19,936 nt of DNA from positions 1 through 19,936 of the forward strand of contig PFUC01000009.1 of the NCBI GenBank assembly GCA_002789895.1, read 5' to 3'. Made by a program: the position numbers and the translations under genes. Positions 1 to 7,284 of the stretch are shown piece by piece. The notes below the pieces were generated by a model. The model was not told the DNA's origin. It made no database searches and was given only the letters and a program-made list of their open reading frames with translations. The stretch's first letter is position 1, and each line of letters begins with the position of its first letter. The DNA is from Candidatus Collierbacteria bacterium CG_4_9_14_3_um_filter_43_16. Its GTDB lineage: Bacteria; Patescibacteriota; Microgenomatia; UBA1400; MFAQ01.

Positions 1-829
1 CGATGGGGCCGAGAAGGTAGAGGGTAAGAGATTCTTTGGAGCCTTGAACATCGTCACGAGTAATCTCGGCATTCATAGACCAAGGTTTTTGACTGATAGC
101 AATAGTAACGACGTTATCTTTCTGAGAAAGCTTGAGGGGCTGATAGTTCTGACCGTCGTAGATGGCGGCGGAGACAACCCCTGCCTGATTAAGGGTGAGT
201 GTACCCGAAATGACTTTGTCGTTGGTCGAGGAAAAAACTACAGGGTAAAGCAAAATCTCTTGATCAACCGGCTTGGGGAGGCCAAACGAATTAAGCATGA
301 TCAAGTTTTCTTTAGCCGTAAGTTTGGAGGGCTCAAATATAACCTTGCCATCGGGCATGTTTTTCTGACCAGTCAGGAAAACAAAGTCACCCTTGAGAAC
401 ATGGGTCACGTCTTGACTGGGAAAAGTAAGTTTGAGCTTTTCCGTACCGGACTTTAAATCGGTATCAAAAGTACACTTGCCTCCGGTGGAGCAACTTCCC
501 AAAATGATCGCTTTGATAAACGTGTTGGCGATGGGAGTATCGATGGAAGCCCGTGCTCCCTTAAGAAGATCTCCCGATTGATATTCCAGATCCACTGAGG
601 CCGACTGAGCTTTTTCCGCCCCAATAGTAACAAAGGTAAATAAGCGATTGGTGGCATGAGGAACCAGGACGGTAAAAGGTCGTTCCGAGAGGGCCAGTTC
701 ATTGACAAGTAGCTTGGTAATGAGTGGCTGGTTTTTATTGGTTGCTGGAGTGACGGAATTTTTTTTGGGCCCACAGCCAGAAAGAAGTAGGGCGAATATA
801 AATACAGGAAGGATGTGATTGATTTTCAT
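1..829 (-). CDS. Putative lipoprotein of unknown function, 3' end cut by the window edge
   Basis: I read an open frame from the ATG at 829 leftward with no stop, giving 276 residues before the edge. The N-terminus is a lipoprotein signal peptide: two early charged or polar residues, a hydrophobic stretch (about residues 6-16) and a lipobox L16-S17-G18-C19, so the mature protein should be lipidated at C19 and anchored outside the cytoplasmic membrane. The mature part is rich in beta-type sequence with short charged turns and has two further cysteines (C113, C119) that could form a disulfide. I recognise no family. It lies downstream of recO on the same strand but is separated by about 100 bases of repeat sequence, so co-transcription is uncertain. 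Other frames here are open over long stretches, but only this one starts with a coherent signal sequence. The frame and lipobox are seen directly; the function is unknown. Confidence 0.8.
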   Translation of the reverse strand, partial: MKINHILPVFIFALLLSGCGPKKNSVTPATNKNQPLITKLLVNELALSERPFTVLVPHATNRLFTFVTIGAEKAQSASVDLEYQSGDLLKGARASIDTPIANTFIKAIILGSCSTGGKCTFDTDLKSGTEKLKLTFPSQDVTHVLKGDFVFLTGQKNMPDGKVIFEPSKLTAKENLIMLNSFGLPKPVDQEILLYPVVFSSTNDKVISGTLTLNQAGVVSAAIYDGQNYQPLKLSQKDNVVTIAISQKPWSMNAEITRDDVQGSKESLTLYLLGPI

Positions 830-845
830 GTTGAATAATTTTTAT

Positions 846-876
846 AGATTCCGGGTCAGGCCCGGAATGACAATGA
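846..876. repeat. REP-like palindromic repeat, type A
   Basis: A perfect 8-bp inverted repeat, ATTCCGGG (848-855) and CCCGGAAT (861-868), flanks a 5-base loop and is followed by GACAATG. On the minus strand it would encode V-I-P-G-L-T-R-N-L, a peptide typical of a widespread class of bacterial intergenic palindromes. It sits between recO and the lipoprotein gene. On the minus strand the stem is followed by an A-rich tract rather than a T run, so it is not a typical intrinsic terminator, although it may stabilise transcript ends. Confidence 0.75.
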
Positions 877-888
877 ATTGATTATATA

Positions 889-923
889 GATTTCCACGTC
901 GGATTATCTCCTCGCAATGACGG
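889..923. repeat. REP-like repeat, type B (degenerate)
   Basis: On the minus strand this begins with CGTCATTGCGAGGAG and continues to CGACGTGGAAATC. This matches the layout of the common intergenic repeat starting GTCATTGCGAGGAG and ending in a GCAATC-like arm. The closing arm here is altered (GGAAATC rather than GGCAATC), so the hairpin is imperfect. It lies only 12 bases from the type A repeat, immediately past the recO stop. Identification is from memory of this repeat class, not from a search. Confidence 0.6.
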
Positions 924-929
924 TGCTCG

Positions 930-1469
930 TTATTTTAGATCTTTACTGATAATTTTGCGATTCATAATGACTTCGAAATAAGACAACAGATTGTCTTTTT
1001 CGGGGAACTTGGGTGGTGGATAGCCGAGATGACGAAGAAGAAAAAGCCCAAAACGACGGCTAAGATCATTAACGTTTCTCTGACCTTCAGCCTTTTCCAA
1101 ACCTTCCAGAAAAGATTTTAATGAGAGAAAGATCTCCTTGTCCTCAACATCAAGCGGTAAGGTATTGGTGAGAATTTCCATAATGGTTAAAGAGATTCCG
1201 ACCTTGTGGTAGTTGATTTTTATACCCGGAAAGTAGGAAATCGACTCTACTTGATGCAAGAATCTCGGACTGTCTCCCCTACCAACGCTGAATTTGATGA
1301 AGTTAAACAGGTCAAGATGAGATGATTTTTTAGAAGTGGGGCGTCTAACTCCTCGGGCCATAAAAATACCTAGACCGTGATTTTCGGAGATAATACTAAT
1401 AAATTTATCCGCTTCTCCGGAGTCGACTACACGCACGATAATGCCTATATCGGAGTAAGATATATTCAC
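930..1469 (-). CDS. recO: DNA repair protein RecO, short form
   Basis: RecO helps load RecA at single-strand gaps together with RecR. The N-terminal OB-fold region is clear over residues 1-75: a start resembling other RecO proteins, G18-E-A-D as in the family's GEAD/GDAD motif, and G40-V-R-R-P. The rest is helical. At 179 residues it is shorter than the usual roughly 240, and the cysteine zinc-finger region found in many RecO proteins is absent. The GTG start at 1469 follows directly on the TAA of the DUF4012 gene with no gap, so the two are probably translationally coupled; an AAGGAAG stretch lies about 14 bases upstream of the GTG. Short, zinc-free RecO fits reduced CPR-type genomes. It is probably the last gene of the transcript before the repeats. 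Its location beside a polysaccharide locus has no obvious functional meaning. Confidence 0.85.
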   Translation of the reverse strand: MNISYSDIGIIVRVVDSGEADKFISIISENHGLGIFMARGVRRPTSKKSSHLDLFNFIKFSVGRGDSPRFLHQVESISYFPGIKINYHKVGISLTIMEILTNTLPLDVEDKEIFLSLKSFLEGLEKAEGQRNVNDLSRRFGLFLLRHLGYPPPKFPEKDNLLSYFEVIMNRKIISKDLK

Positions 1470-3326
1470 TTAGTTTAGAGTCACTTCCTTATCCTGATCT
1501 ATATCAACAACTATCTGATTACCATTAAAAACTATGGTGTGCTTGACGGAGGGGGTGCCAGGCTGTTTTTGGATCATCATCCTGTAGGTAGAAAGATCCA
1601 GAGGTGGCAACTCATATTTAAAAACAATTTTACTGCTAGACTGTGGCCTCATGGTAAAGAAGGCTTCAAATACTGTTTTGTCCAGATCTTCAGATACTGT
1701 TTCCTTGACCTCTGATCCCACTACTGAGATCAATTTGGATCCTTTGGGGACAAATAACCGAATGTAATCTCTATAGACGCCATTTAGACAGAGCTGGCCG
1801 GCTTCCAAACGGCAGTCACTACCTTTTCTGGGATTGTTGTAGCTGATGGAGACGGTTTTAGTGACGGAGTCACCGGATTTTTCAACATCCTGCTCTACTT
1901 CGCGAGTGATATACATATCCGATTTGGCACCACCGAAGTTGGCATCATTAATATGGAGATAATCAAAAGTGTAGGGTTTAATTCTTCCGGCGGCATTAAA
2001 ATCCTCTGCCACTTTCTGAGTTTTTTCTTCTATGAAATAGAAAAGGAGATGTTTCTGTTTGATGGCATCTAGAACGACATTGACAAGTTTTGGCCAGGTA
2101 TGCTTTGGGCTTCCCATGGCGTTCGCCATCATAGAATGCATGAGGGGTCCCAGAACCGCTTTGCGACCAACTTTGATACCGGCTATCGGTCTGTCGGCAA
2201 TTTGTTCCAATTGATATACCACCTGAGGACAATCACACGCCGGATCATTTTGGGGCCCAAAATTGCCCCAACCACCAACCCCAATGGATCCAATTATTTT
2301 GAGAATTTCTACCGGAAAGTGGGTGTCGATAGCCACGATAGCGTCGGGATGAGGAAAACCGGGTATGTCTTTGTAGTATTTATAAAAAAGGTCCATAGAG
2401 ATTTTGAAATCCGGTGACATGTTTGAGTTTCTGAGATTAAGATACGTTTCGTTGAGATATTTCTTAACTGCCTCGGGAGCGGGAACCTTTTTATTAAAGC
2501 GGGCATCAAGATCATAAATATCAAATGAAGAGAGTGGTTCGATTCTGCCCTTGGAAACTCTTAAAAAGGCATAGGCTGTCATGAATCCTCCGGTGGGACG
2601 GAGTTCGGCATCGTTTTGAAAAAGAACCATATAGGTCTTTGGGTTTGGATTACCCAAAAGATCGGGCAATAGCTTTATTAGAGGTTTTGCTTGAGACAAA
2701 AGCCTAGCTGAATCGGAAACAGTGGACCTGACTTCGATTATTTTGCTACGAATCTTTTTCCCGAAAAAAGTTTCCGGATAACGTGCCGGATTTATTTGGT
2801 CTAGTTCTTTTTGTGCTTCGACCATATCGCCCTCAACCTTTTCCAAATCGGGACTGATTTTGTCTAGAGTCTCGGCCATAAAAACAATTCTGTCTTCAAT
2901 AGATTGTGCTTTTGGCTGGCCGGAGGGAGTAGCAATGTCTGTTTTGAACCCTAGAAGATCGGCATAAGGCTCTACCGAGGTAATTAATGTTTCGATTGAT
3001 TTAATTAAATATTTCCCCGCATTAATACCATGTTGGCCATCTTTTTGATAGGCACCCAAAAAGGGAATAAAGCCGGTCCAGCCAACCCTTTGGTATTTGA
3101 CATCAAACTCACCCATCTGTTTACTCAAGATTTTAATTTCCGACTTGGCCACCGCTAGATCTTGCCCCTGAAAAGCAGTAGAAAGCCTGGAGCCTGTCTG
3201 CTGGAGAGCTTGAATGTTTAAGGAAAATGATTTGACGGTAAAATAACCATAGGTAGCTGCACTGCACAGGAGCAGAATTATAATTCCTAGAGGAAGGAGA
3301 ATATAAAGAAGTTTGTTTTTTTTCAT
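1470..3326 (-). CDS. DUF4012 membrane-anchored extracytoplasmic protein
   Basis: I recognise the DUF4012 family from its core block near residues 235-275, which contains LFQN, then AELRPTGGF, then SSFDIYDLD, and from a second block near 304-335 (SPDFKISMDLFYKYY, then PDAIVAID). I chose the ATG at 3326, 13 bases after the stop of the upstream gene; a TTG two codons earlier is also in frame. A lysine-rich start and one hydrophobic segment (about residues 6-30) predict a single N-terminal membrane helix with the bulk outside the cell. Residues 35-220 look alpha-helical and coiled-coil-like. Two cysteine pairs occur in the C-terminal half (CDC, and C-x8-C), possibly disulfides. The biochemical role of the family is not established to my knowledge. 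Its place directly after the phosphoglycosyl transferase suggests a role in building or attaching the surface glycan. Length is normal for the family (about 600 residues). Confidence 0.88.
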   Translation of the reverse strand: MKKNKLLYILLPLGIIILLLCSAATYGYFTVKSFSLNIQALQQTGSRLSTAFQGQDLAVAKSEIKILSKQMGEFDVKYQRVGWTGFIPFLGAYQKDGQHGINAGKYLIKSIETLITSVEPYADLLGFKTDIATPSGQPKAQSIEDRIVFMAETLDKISPDLEKVEGDMVEAQKELDQINPARYPETFFGKKIRSKIIEVRSTVSDSARLLSQAKPLIKLLPDLLGNPNPKTYMVLFQNDAELRPTGGFMTAYAFLRVSKGRIEPLSSFDIYDLDARFNKKVPAPEAVKKYLNETYLNLRNSNMSPDFKISMDLFYKYYKDIPGFPHPDAIVAIDTHFPVEILKIIGSIGVGGWGNFGPQNDPACDCPQVVYQLEQIADRPIAGIKVGRKAVLGPLMHSMMANAMGSPKHTWPKLVNVVLDAIKQKHLLFYFIEEKTQKVAEDFNAAGRIKPYTFDYLHINDANFGGAKSDMYITREVEQDVEKSGDSVTKTVSISYNNPRKGSDCRLEAGQLCLNGVYRDYIRLFVPKGSKLISVVGSEVKETVSEDLDKTVFEAFFTMRPQSSSKIVFKYELPPLDLSTYRMMIQKQPGTPSVKHTIVFNGNQIVVDIDQDKEVTLN

Positions 3327-3339
3327 ATTCAAGAGTTAT

Positions 3340-3990
3340 TTACCACTTACTAATCATAGCAAACGGAGTTTTTAGAATGATATATATGTCGTACAAAATA
3401 GACTGTCTCTTGGCATAATCAGCGTCGATGGCCACCCGCTGATTCCATGGAATTTCATTTCTGCCGGAAACCTGCCAAGGCCCAGTGATACCTGGTTGGG
3501 CCGAAAGACTTTCTTTGATAACTCCAGCGATGGTTTTGCCATATCTCTTCTTGGCGTCCAACAGTTCCGGTTCCACGTAGGCTCTGGGGCCAACGATGCT
3601 CATCTCTCCCCTGAGTACATTAATTACCTGAGGCATTTCGTCGATGCTGGTTTGACGAAGTATTTTTCCGAGTCTGGTTATTCGGGGATCTTCGTCCAGT
3701 TCCAGCTTCCAGCCGTTTTTTTTGTATTTTTCGAATAGTTTGGGATAATGCTTCCAAAATTCGACGGCGTGGACTTCTTTCCCCTCAACCTCAAACATTT
3801 TCATAGATCTGAATTTAAACATGTTGAATATTTTCCCGTTCTTACCTACGCGTTCAGGTTTGTAAAACACTGGCCCCTTTGAATCTAGCTTTATCAAGAG
3901 AGGAATAATGATCCAAATGGGAAGAAAAAGGATACCCATAAAAACGGCACCGATAATGTCTATAATCCTTTTTGAAATATCGTAAAACAT
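3340..3990 (-). CDS. Initiating sugar transferase (monotopic phosphoglycosyl transferase)
   Basis: This belongs to the bacterial sugar transferase family (PglC/WbaP catalytic domain). It transfers a sugar-1-phosphate from a nucleotide sugar to undecaprenyl phosphate, the first committed step of glycan assembly at the inner face of the membrane. Visible marks are an N-terminal membrane-entering helix (about residues 9-33) preceded by KRIID; the KFRSM motif (59-63); the catalytic Asp-Glu pair D117-E118 in SIDEMPQ; GEMSIVGPR (128-136); and QPGITGPWQVSGR (165-177). At 216 residues it is the minimal catalytic form, without the extra membrane helices of full-length WbaP. The ATG at 3990 is 44 bases from the divergent ManC-like start. 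No Shine-Dalgarno sequence precedes it. It is probably first in a short operon with DUF4012 and recO. Sugar specificity cannot be read from the sequence. Confidence 0.93.
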   Translation of the reverse strand: MFYDISKRIIDIIGAVFMGILFLPIWIIIPLLIKLDSKGPVFYKPERVGKNGKIFNMFKFRSMKMFEVEGKEVHAVEFWKHYPKLFEKYKKNGWKLELDEDPRITRLGKILRQTSIDEMPQVINVLRGEMSIVGPRAYVEPELLDAKKRYGKTIAGVIKESLSAQPGITGPWQVSGRNEIPWNQRVAIDADYAKRQSILYDIYIILKTPFAMISKW

Positions 3991-4003
3991 AAGAGGTGGG
4001 TAT

Positions 4004-4026
4004 ATTTTAACCTAAATTGTTATAAT
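4004..4026. promoter_or_regulatory. Divergent promoter region between the ManC-like and sugar transferase genes
   Basis: The 44-base gap (3991-4034) must serve both divergent genes. On the plus strand a perfect TATAAT lies at 4021-4026, only 8 bases before the ATG at 4035, so transcription would begin at or next to the start codon and the message would be leaderless or nearly so. On the minus strand TAAAAT (4009-4004) lies 13 bases before the ATG at 3990. I see no convincing -35 box for either, and no ribosome binding site. Confidence 0.35.
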
Positions 4027-4034
4027 AATCCTTA

Positions 4035-5057
4035 ATGATACCAGTGATAATCTGTGGAGGAGTAGGTACAAAAATGTGGCCCTTGAGCACACCTGCACTC
4101 CCGAAACAATTTTTACCTCTAATCGCCGACCGGTCATTGTTTGAGCTTAATTGGGAAATGCTCAGGAATAGATACCAACCTGAGGAAATATTTATTCAGA
4201 CCAACCAAGAACAGGCAAAGATAATCAAAAGACTAGTTCCGGAGGTTGTAGAAATCAATATATTTATTGAACCCGAGTCGAGAAACCAAGGACCTGCCAC
4301 CGGTTTGGCAGCTGCCTTGTTAAAGAAACTAGGAAGAGGTGACGAACCGTTTTTCTTGATTCAGGTGGATGTGCTGAGGAATCCAGCCGAAAAATTCTTC
4401 TTGAGCATGGACCTAGCTGAGAAACTGGCAACTAGTTCGGATCAATATATTTCCGGAGGTTTCGTACCCACAAGAATGTTGAAAGGAGTGGACTTTTTGT
4501 TAAAAGGCAAACAAGTAGGTGAATTAGGCGAGGCGAAAATATTTGAAGTTGATGAATTCGTTTATCGGAATGATGTGGAAAAAATACGAAATAATTTCAA
4601 AACCGGCAGACTTTTGGTTCACACGAATCACACATCCATGACCCCGAATAACTTACTCAAAATGTTCCATAAATATCGCCCCGATTGGTACAATCCCTTA
4701 ACCAAAATTGCTTCTGGATCAGATATCAGAACTGAGTTTCAAAAAATGCCCAAGGGTGCCCTGGAAGAGGTTACCAAAAAGGCTATCGCCGACCGAAAGT
4801 TTTTGGTGATCGAGCACCCGTTTGAATGGACAGATTTCGGAACATGGGAGTCCCTCGATAAATACTATACCGACAATGACATGTCACCAAGAAACGGAGG
4901 AATTGTGGAAATCGAAAGCACAAACTCTTTCTGTTACAGTGAAAACAAAATGAAAATAGCTATTGTGGGTTTAAATGATATCGTGGTTGTCGAAGGAAAT
5001 GGTGGAATACTGGTTTGCAAAAAAGATAAATGTGGTCATGTGGCACAGATCGTCTAA
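4035..5057 (+). CDS. manC: Mannose-1-phosphate guanylyltransferase-like nucleotidyltransferase
   Basis: This resembles ManC, which makes GDP-mannose from GTP and mannose-1-phosphate in the cytoplasm. Seen: the nucleotide-binding signature GGVGTKMWPLS (residues 8-18) followed by PKQF; EPESRNQGPATGLAAA (79-94), matching the EPxxRNTAPAIALAA block; D112 as the probable metal ligand; the substrate region ending EWTDFGTWESL (264-274); and a C-terminal beta-helix end with GLNDIVVVE. At 340 residues it has only the transferase domain, without the isomerase cupin of bifunctional ManC. It is divergent: K13 replaces the usual Arg, and the metal motif reads Q-V-D-V instead of the usual PxDH, so another sugar or weak activity cannot be excluded. 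It is on the opposite strand to its neighbours, and its TAA overlaps the stop of the convergent GT4 gene by four bases. Confidence 0.78.
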   Translation: MIPVIICGGVGTKMWPLSTPALPKQFLPLIADRSLFELNWEMLRNRYQPEEIFIQTNQEQAKIIKRLVPEVVEINIFIEPESRNQGPATGLAAALLKKLGRGDEPFFLIQVDVLRNPAEKFFLSMDLAEKLATSSDQYISGGFVPTRMLKGVDFLLKGKQVGELGEAKIFEVDEFVYRNDVEKIRNNFKTGRLLVHTNHTSMTPNNLLKMFHKYRPDWYNPLTKIASGSDIRTEFQKMPKGALEEVTKKAIADRKFLVIEHPFEWTDFGTWESLDKYYTDNDMSPRNGGIVEIESTNSFCYSENKMKIAIVGLNDIVVVEGNGGILVCKKDKCGHVAQIV

Positions 5058-6151
5058 GATGACTGTTTACGCCTATCGTAGTAATAATTAATCAGCCCAG
5101 TAAACTGAGAAGAAAAATTCTTATAACCAAATCTTTGAGCGTTAATGACGCAATCTTTGGGAAGTAACTTCTTGTTTTCAAATTGGCGGATAGCAAGGAT
5201 AAGCGATTCTTCACTTTGTTTGTCAAAAAAATAACCAGTTTTGCCGGCGATTACAGTCTCCAAAACCCCTCCTTTGGCATAAGCAATTACGGGAGTACCC
5301 GAGGCTTGAGCTTCTATAGGCACCAGACCAAAATCTTCCTTCTGGGGAAAAATTAATGCCCGGGCATGTCGATAATATTGAATAAGGCGCTCATCATCTA
5401 TAGCGCCGACAAAAGAAATATTGCTTCCAGCCATTTTTTTCAGCTTTGTCTCTTCACTTCCGACACCGACGATAACCAATGGAAATCTCAATTGGTTAAA
5501 AGCATGAATAGCCAGATCGACTTTTTTGTAAGGAACCAATCTGGAAACTACCAAATAATAATCCCGATTGTCAGGAGATATTTGAGTCTTCGAGTAGAAT
5601 TTGTCCTCTATTGGCGGATAAATAACCTCGGAACTTCTTTTGTAGTACTTTTTTACTCTACTTTGAACTTCATTTGAGATAGAAATGTACTCATCTGGTC
5701 TTTGAGATGTGACCAGGTCAACTTGTCTAAAATACTCTATTGTGGCCTTCGGGATTAATTTCATCTTCTTATCTTCTTTATATTCCGAAGCTCCGCTCCA
5801 GAAGTACCGCGTCGGAGTAAGGCAATAGCAAATATGAAGCTGGTGGGGTCTCGTAATAACCGATTTGGCATCACTACTGGTAACGCTAATGACAATATCA
5901 AAGCACGATAAATCGTGAGTTTCAAAAGCCAGTGGAGCAATCGGCGCCAACCACTCATGTCTAGACCTTAAGAAGAAAATTTTGTTTAAAAAAGTCGGGA
6001 TTATCTGAATTCCCTCCGCCCAGTGAGAATCTTTTGGCTCGTGAACCAAAGTGTATATTGGTGCATCCGGATATAGTCGATGAAGTGACAACAATAGCCT
6101 TTCTGCTCCTCCAAATTTGTTGATTCGATCATAGACCAGAGCTATTTTCAT
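5054..6151 (-). CDS. Glycosyltransferase family 4 (GT-B), probable mannosyltransferase type
   Basis: A retaining GT4 enzyme that would add a sugar to the lipid-linked glycan on the cytoplasmic side. Numbered from the ATG at 6151 (365 residues): Rossmann start KIALVYDR, GGAER (14-18) in the acceptor domain, CYCLTPTRYFW (108-118), the donor-domain entry SRLVPYKKVDL, and the E-x7-E motif E272-DFGLVPI-E280. The CLTPTRY block and overall layout recall WbaZ-type GDP-mannose enzymes, which would fit the nearby ManC, but specificity is inferred. An earlier in-frame ATG at 6202 would add 17 residues that do not look like GT4 sequence; the ATG at 6151 forms an ATGA overlap with the upstream stop, as most genes here do. 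The 3' end shares CTAA with the convergent ManC-like gene. Confidence 0.88.
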   Translation of the reverse strand: MKIALVYDRINKFGGAERLLLSLHRLYPDAPIYTLVHEPKDSHWAEGIQIIPTFLNKIFFLRSRHEWLAPIAPLAFETHDLSCFDIVISVTSSDAKSVITRPHQLHICYCLTPTRYFWSGASEYKEDKKMKLIPKATIEYFRQVDLVTSQRPDEYISISNEVQSRVKKYYKRSSEVIYPPIEDKFYSKTQISPDNRDYYLVVSRLVPYKKVDLAIHAFNQLRFPLVIVGVGSEETKLKKMAGSNISFVGAIDDERLIQYYRHARALIFPQKEDFGLVPIEAQASGTPVIAYAKGGVLETVIAGKTGYFFDKQSEESLILAIRQFENKKLLPKDCVINAQRFGYKNFSSQFTGLINYYYDRRKQSS

Positions 6152-7284
6152 TTTAGGAGAGTTTTGTATACCGAGATGGTTTCCCTCCCCATTTTTTCCC
6201 ATGAGTATTTGCGGACTTGCAGATAGCCGGCCTCCGACAATTGCTCTCTAAGGTCTGGATTTTTGATCAGGGTTTCTATCTTCGAAACGAGATCCTTAAC
6301 ACTCTTAGGATCAAAGAACAAAGCGGCCTGGCCGTAAACCTCTGGCAAACAGCTAGTATTCGAAGAAATAACAGGGAGACCAACACTCATGGCTTCCAAG
6401 CCAGTAAGGCCAAATCCCTCAATCTTACTGGGATGAACGAGTGCAAGGGCTAAACTATATATTTTGGATAAATTTCCGTCATCGACAAAACCGAGCATTT
6501 TAATAGTACCTTCCAATCCTTTATTCTTTATTTTTTCGTGAGTTCTATCCCAGAATACTGATCGGGAACAAACCAAGGCTAATTGCAGATCCACCTCTTT
6601 GCTTTCATTGTGTTTTATGATGGCATCGATCAGCAAATCGACATTCTTGTGTGGATACAGACTGCCGGTATAGATAACAAATGGTTGTGATAATCCATAT
6701 TTGGCTAGAACTTCCTTTTTGGATTGAGGGGAGAGAAGGAGATCCTTTAAACTGGAGGAGACGGCTTCATAGGTGACGGTGATCTTGTCGGCCGGTACTT
6801 TAAGACGTTTAACCAGATCGTCTCGTACATAACCTGAAGGCACAAGTATCGCGGTGGCTCTTGAAACAACCGATTTAGTGAGGAAAAGATAACCCAGTCT
6901 TTTTATTGCGTAGAGCCAAGGAGCTCTCGTAGTAGTTTCCGGCCCCCTAGAATCGTGTTTAATCAGATCGTGAATCGTAAGTACAAATTTATATGGATAG
7001 AATAAGGGTGCGTTGAAATGGGGAACATGAAGGAGGTCCAGCCTCTCTTTGGCAAAGATGAAAGGTAGTATGAGCTGTTCTGTTATTCCGTAAATGGGAA
7101 CATTGCATTCGACCACCTTGACTCTTTTTTTGCCCATGAAACATTCTTTGTGAGATGTCCTAAGGAAAAGAACATAATCGTTTTTTTTGTCGAATTTTAA
7201 AACGTTATCAACTAGATTCATCACATACCGACCCAGGCCAGCGTGCTCTAAACCGTAAAGACGTGCGTCAATACCTATTCTCAT
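6148..7284 (-). CDS. Glycosyltransferase family 4 (GT-B)
   Basis: Cytoplasmic GT4 enzyme of normal length (378 residues). It starts MRIGIDARLY followed by GLGRY (residues 16-20), typical of the subgroup whose N-domain opens with IGIDAR. Other marks are LTIHDLI (102-108), the helix entry VPSGYVRDDL, the hinge YTGSLYPHKNVDLLIDA (205-221) and E-x7-E at E289-GFGLTGL-E297, followed by LPEVYGQAALFFDP. It overlaps the upstream GT2 stop by ATGA and the downstream GT4 start by ATGA, so translation of this block is probably coupled. No key residue appears to be missing. Donor and acceptor cannot be deduced. Confidence 0.92.
   Translation of the reverse strand: MRIGIDARLYGLEHAGLGRYVMNLVDNVLKFDKKNDYVLFLRTSHKECFMGKKRVKVVECNVPIYGITEQLILPFIFAKERLDLLHVPHFNAPLFYPYKFVLTIHDLIKHDSRGPETTTRAPWLYAIKRLGYLFLTKSVVSRATAILVPSGYVRDDLVKRLKVPADKITVTYEAVSSSLKDLLLSPQSKKEVLAKYGLSQPFVIYTGSLYPHKNVDLLIDAIIKHNESKEVDLQLALVCSRSVFWDRTHEKIKNKGLEGTIKMLGFVDDGNLSKIYSLALALVHPSKIEGFGLTGLEAMSVGLPVISSNTSCLPEVYGQAALFFDPKSVKDLVSKIETLIKNPDLREQLSEAGYLQVRKYSWEKMGRETISVYKTLLK

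Noticed and set aside
44..457. Plus-strand frame of 137 codons
   Set aside because: It lies opposite the lipoprotein gene, whose frame has a signal peptide and lipobox and continues without a stop. The plus-strand peptide shows no domain or coherent start.
454..774. Minus-strand frame of 106 codons
   Set aside because: It overlaps the lipoprotein gene in a shifted frame and has low-quality composition. The lipoprotein frame with lipobox explains the region.
848..868. Intrinsic terminator for the recO operon
   Set aside because: The stem is good but is followed on the minus strand by an A-rich tract, not a T run, and it matches a dispersed repeat.
6152..6202. N-terminal extension of the GT4 gene from the ATG at 6202
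   Set aside because: The 17 extra residues do not resemble a GT4 start, and the ATG at 6151 gives the ATGA overlap seen throughout the array.
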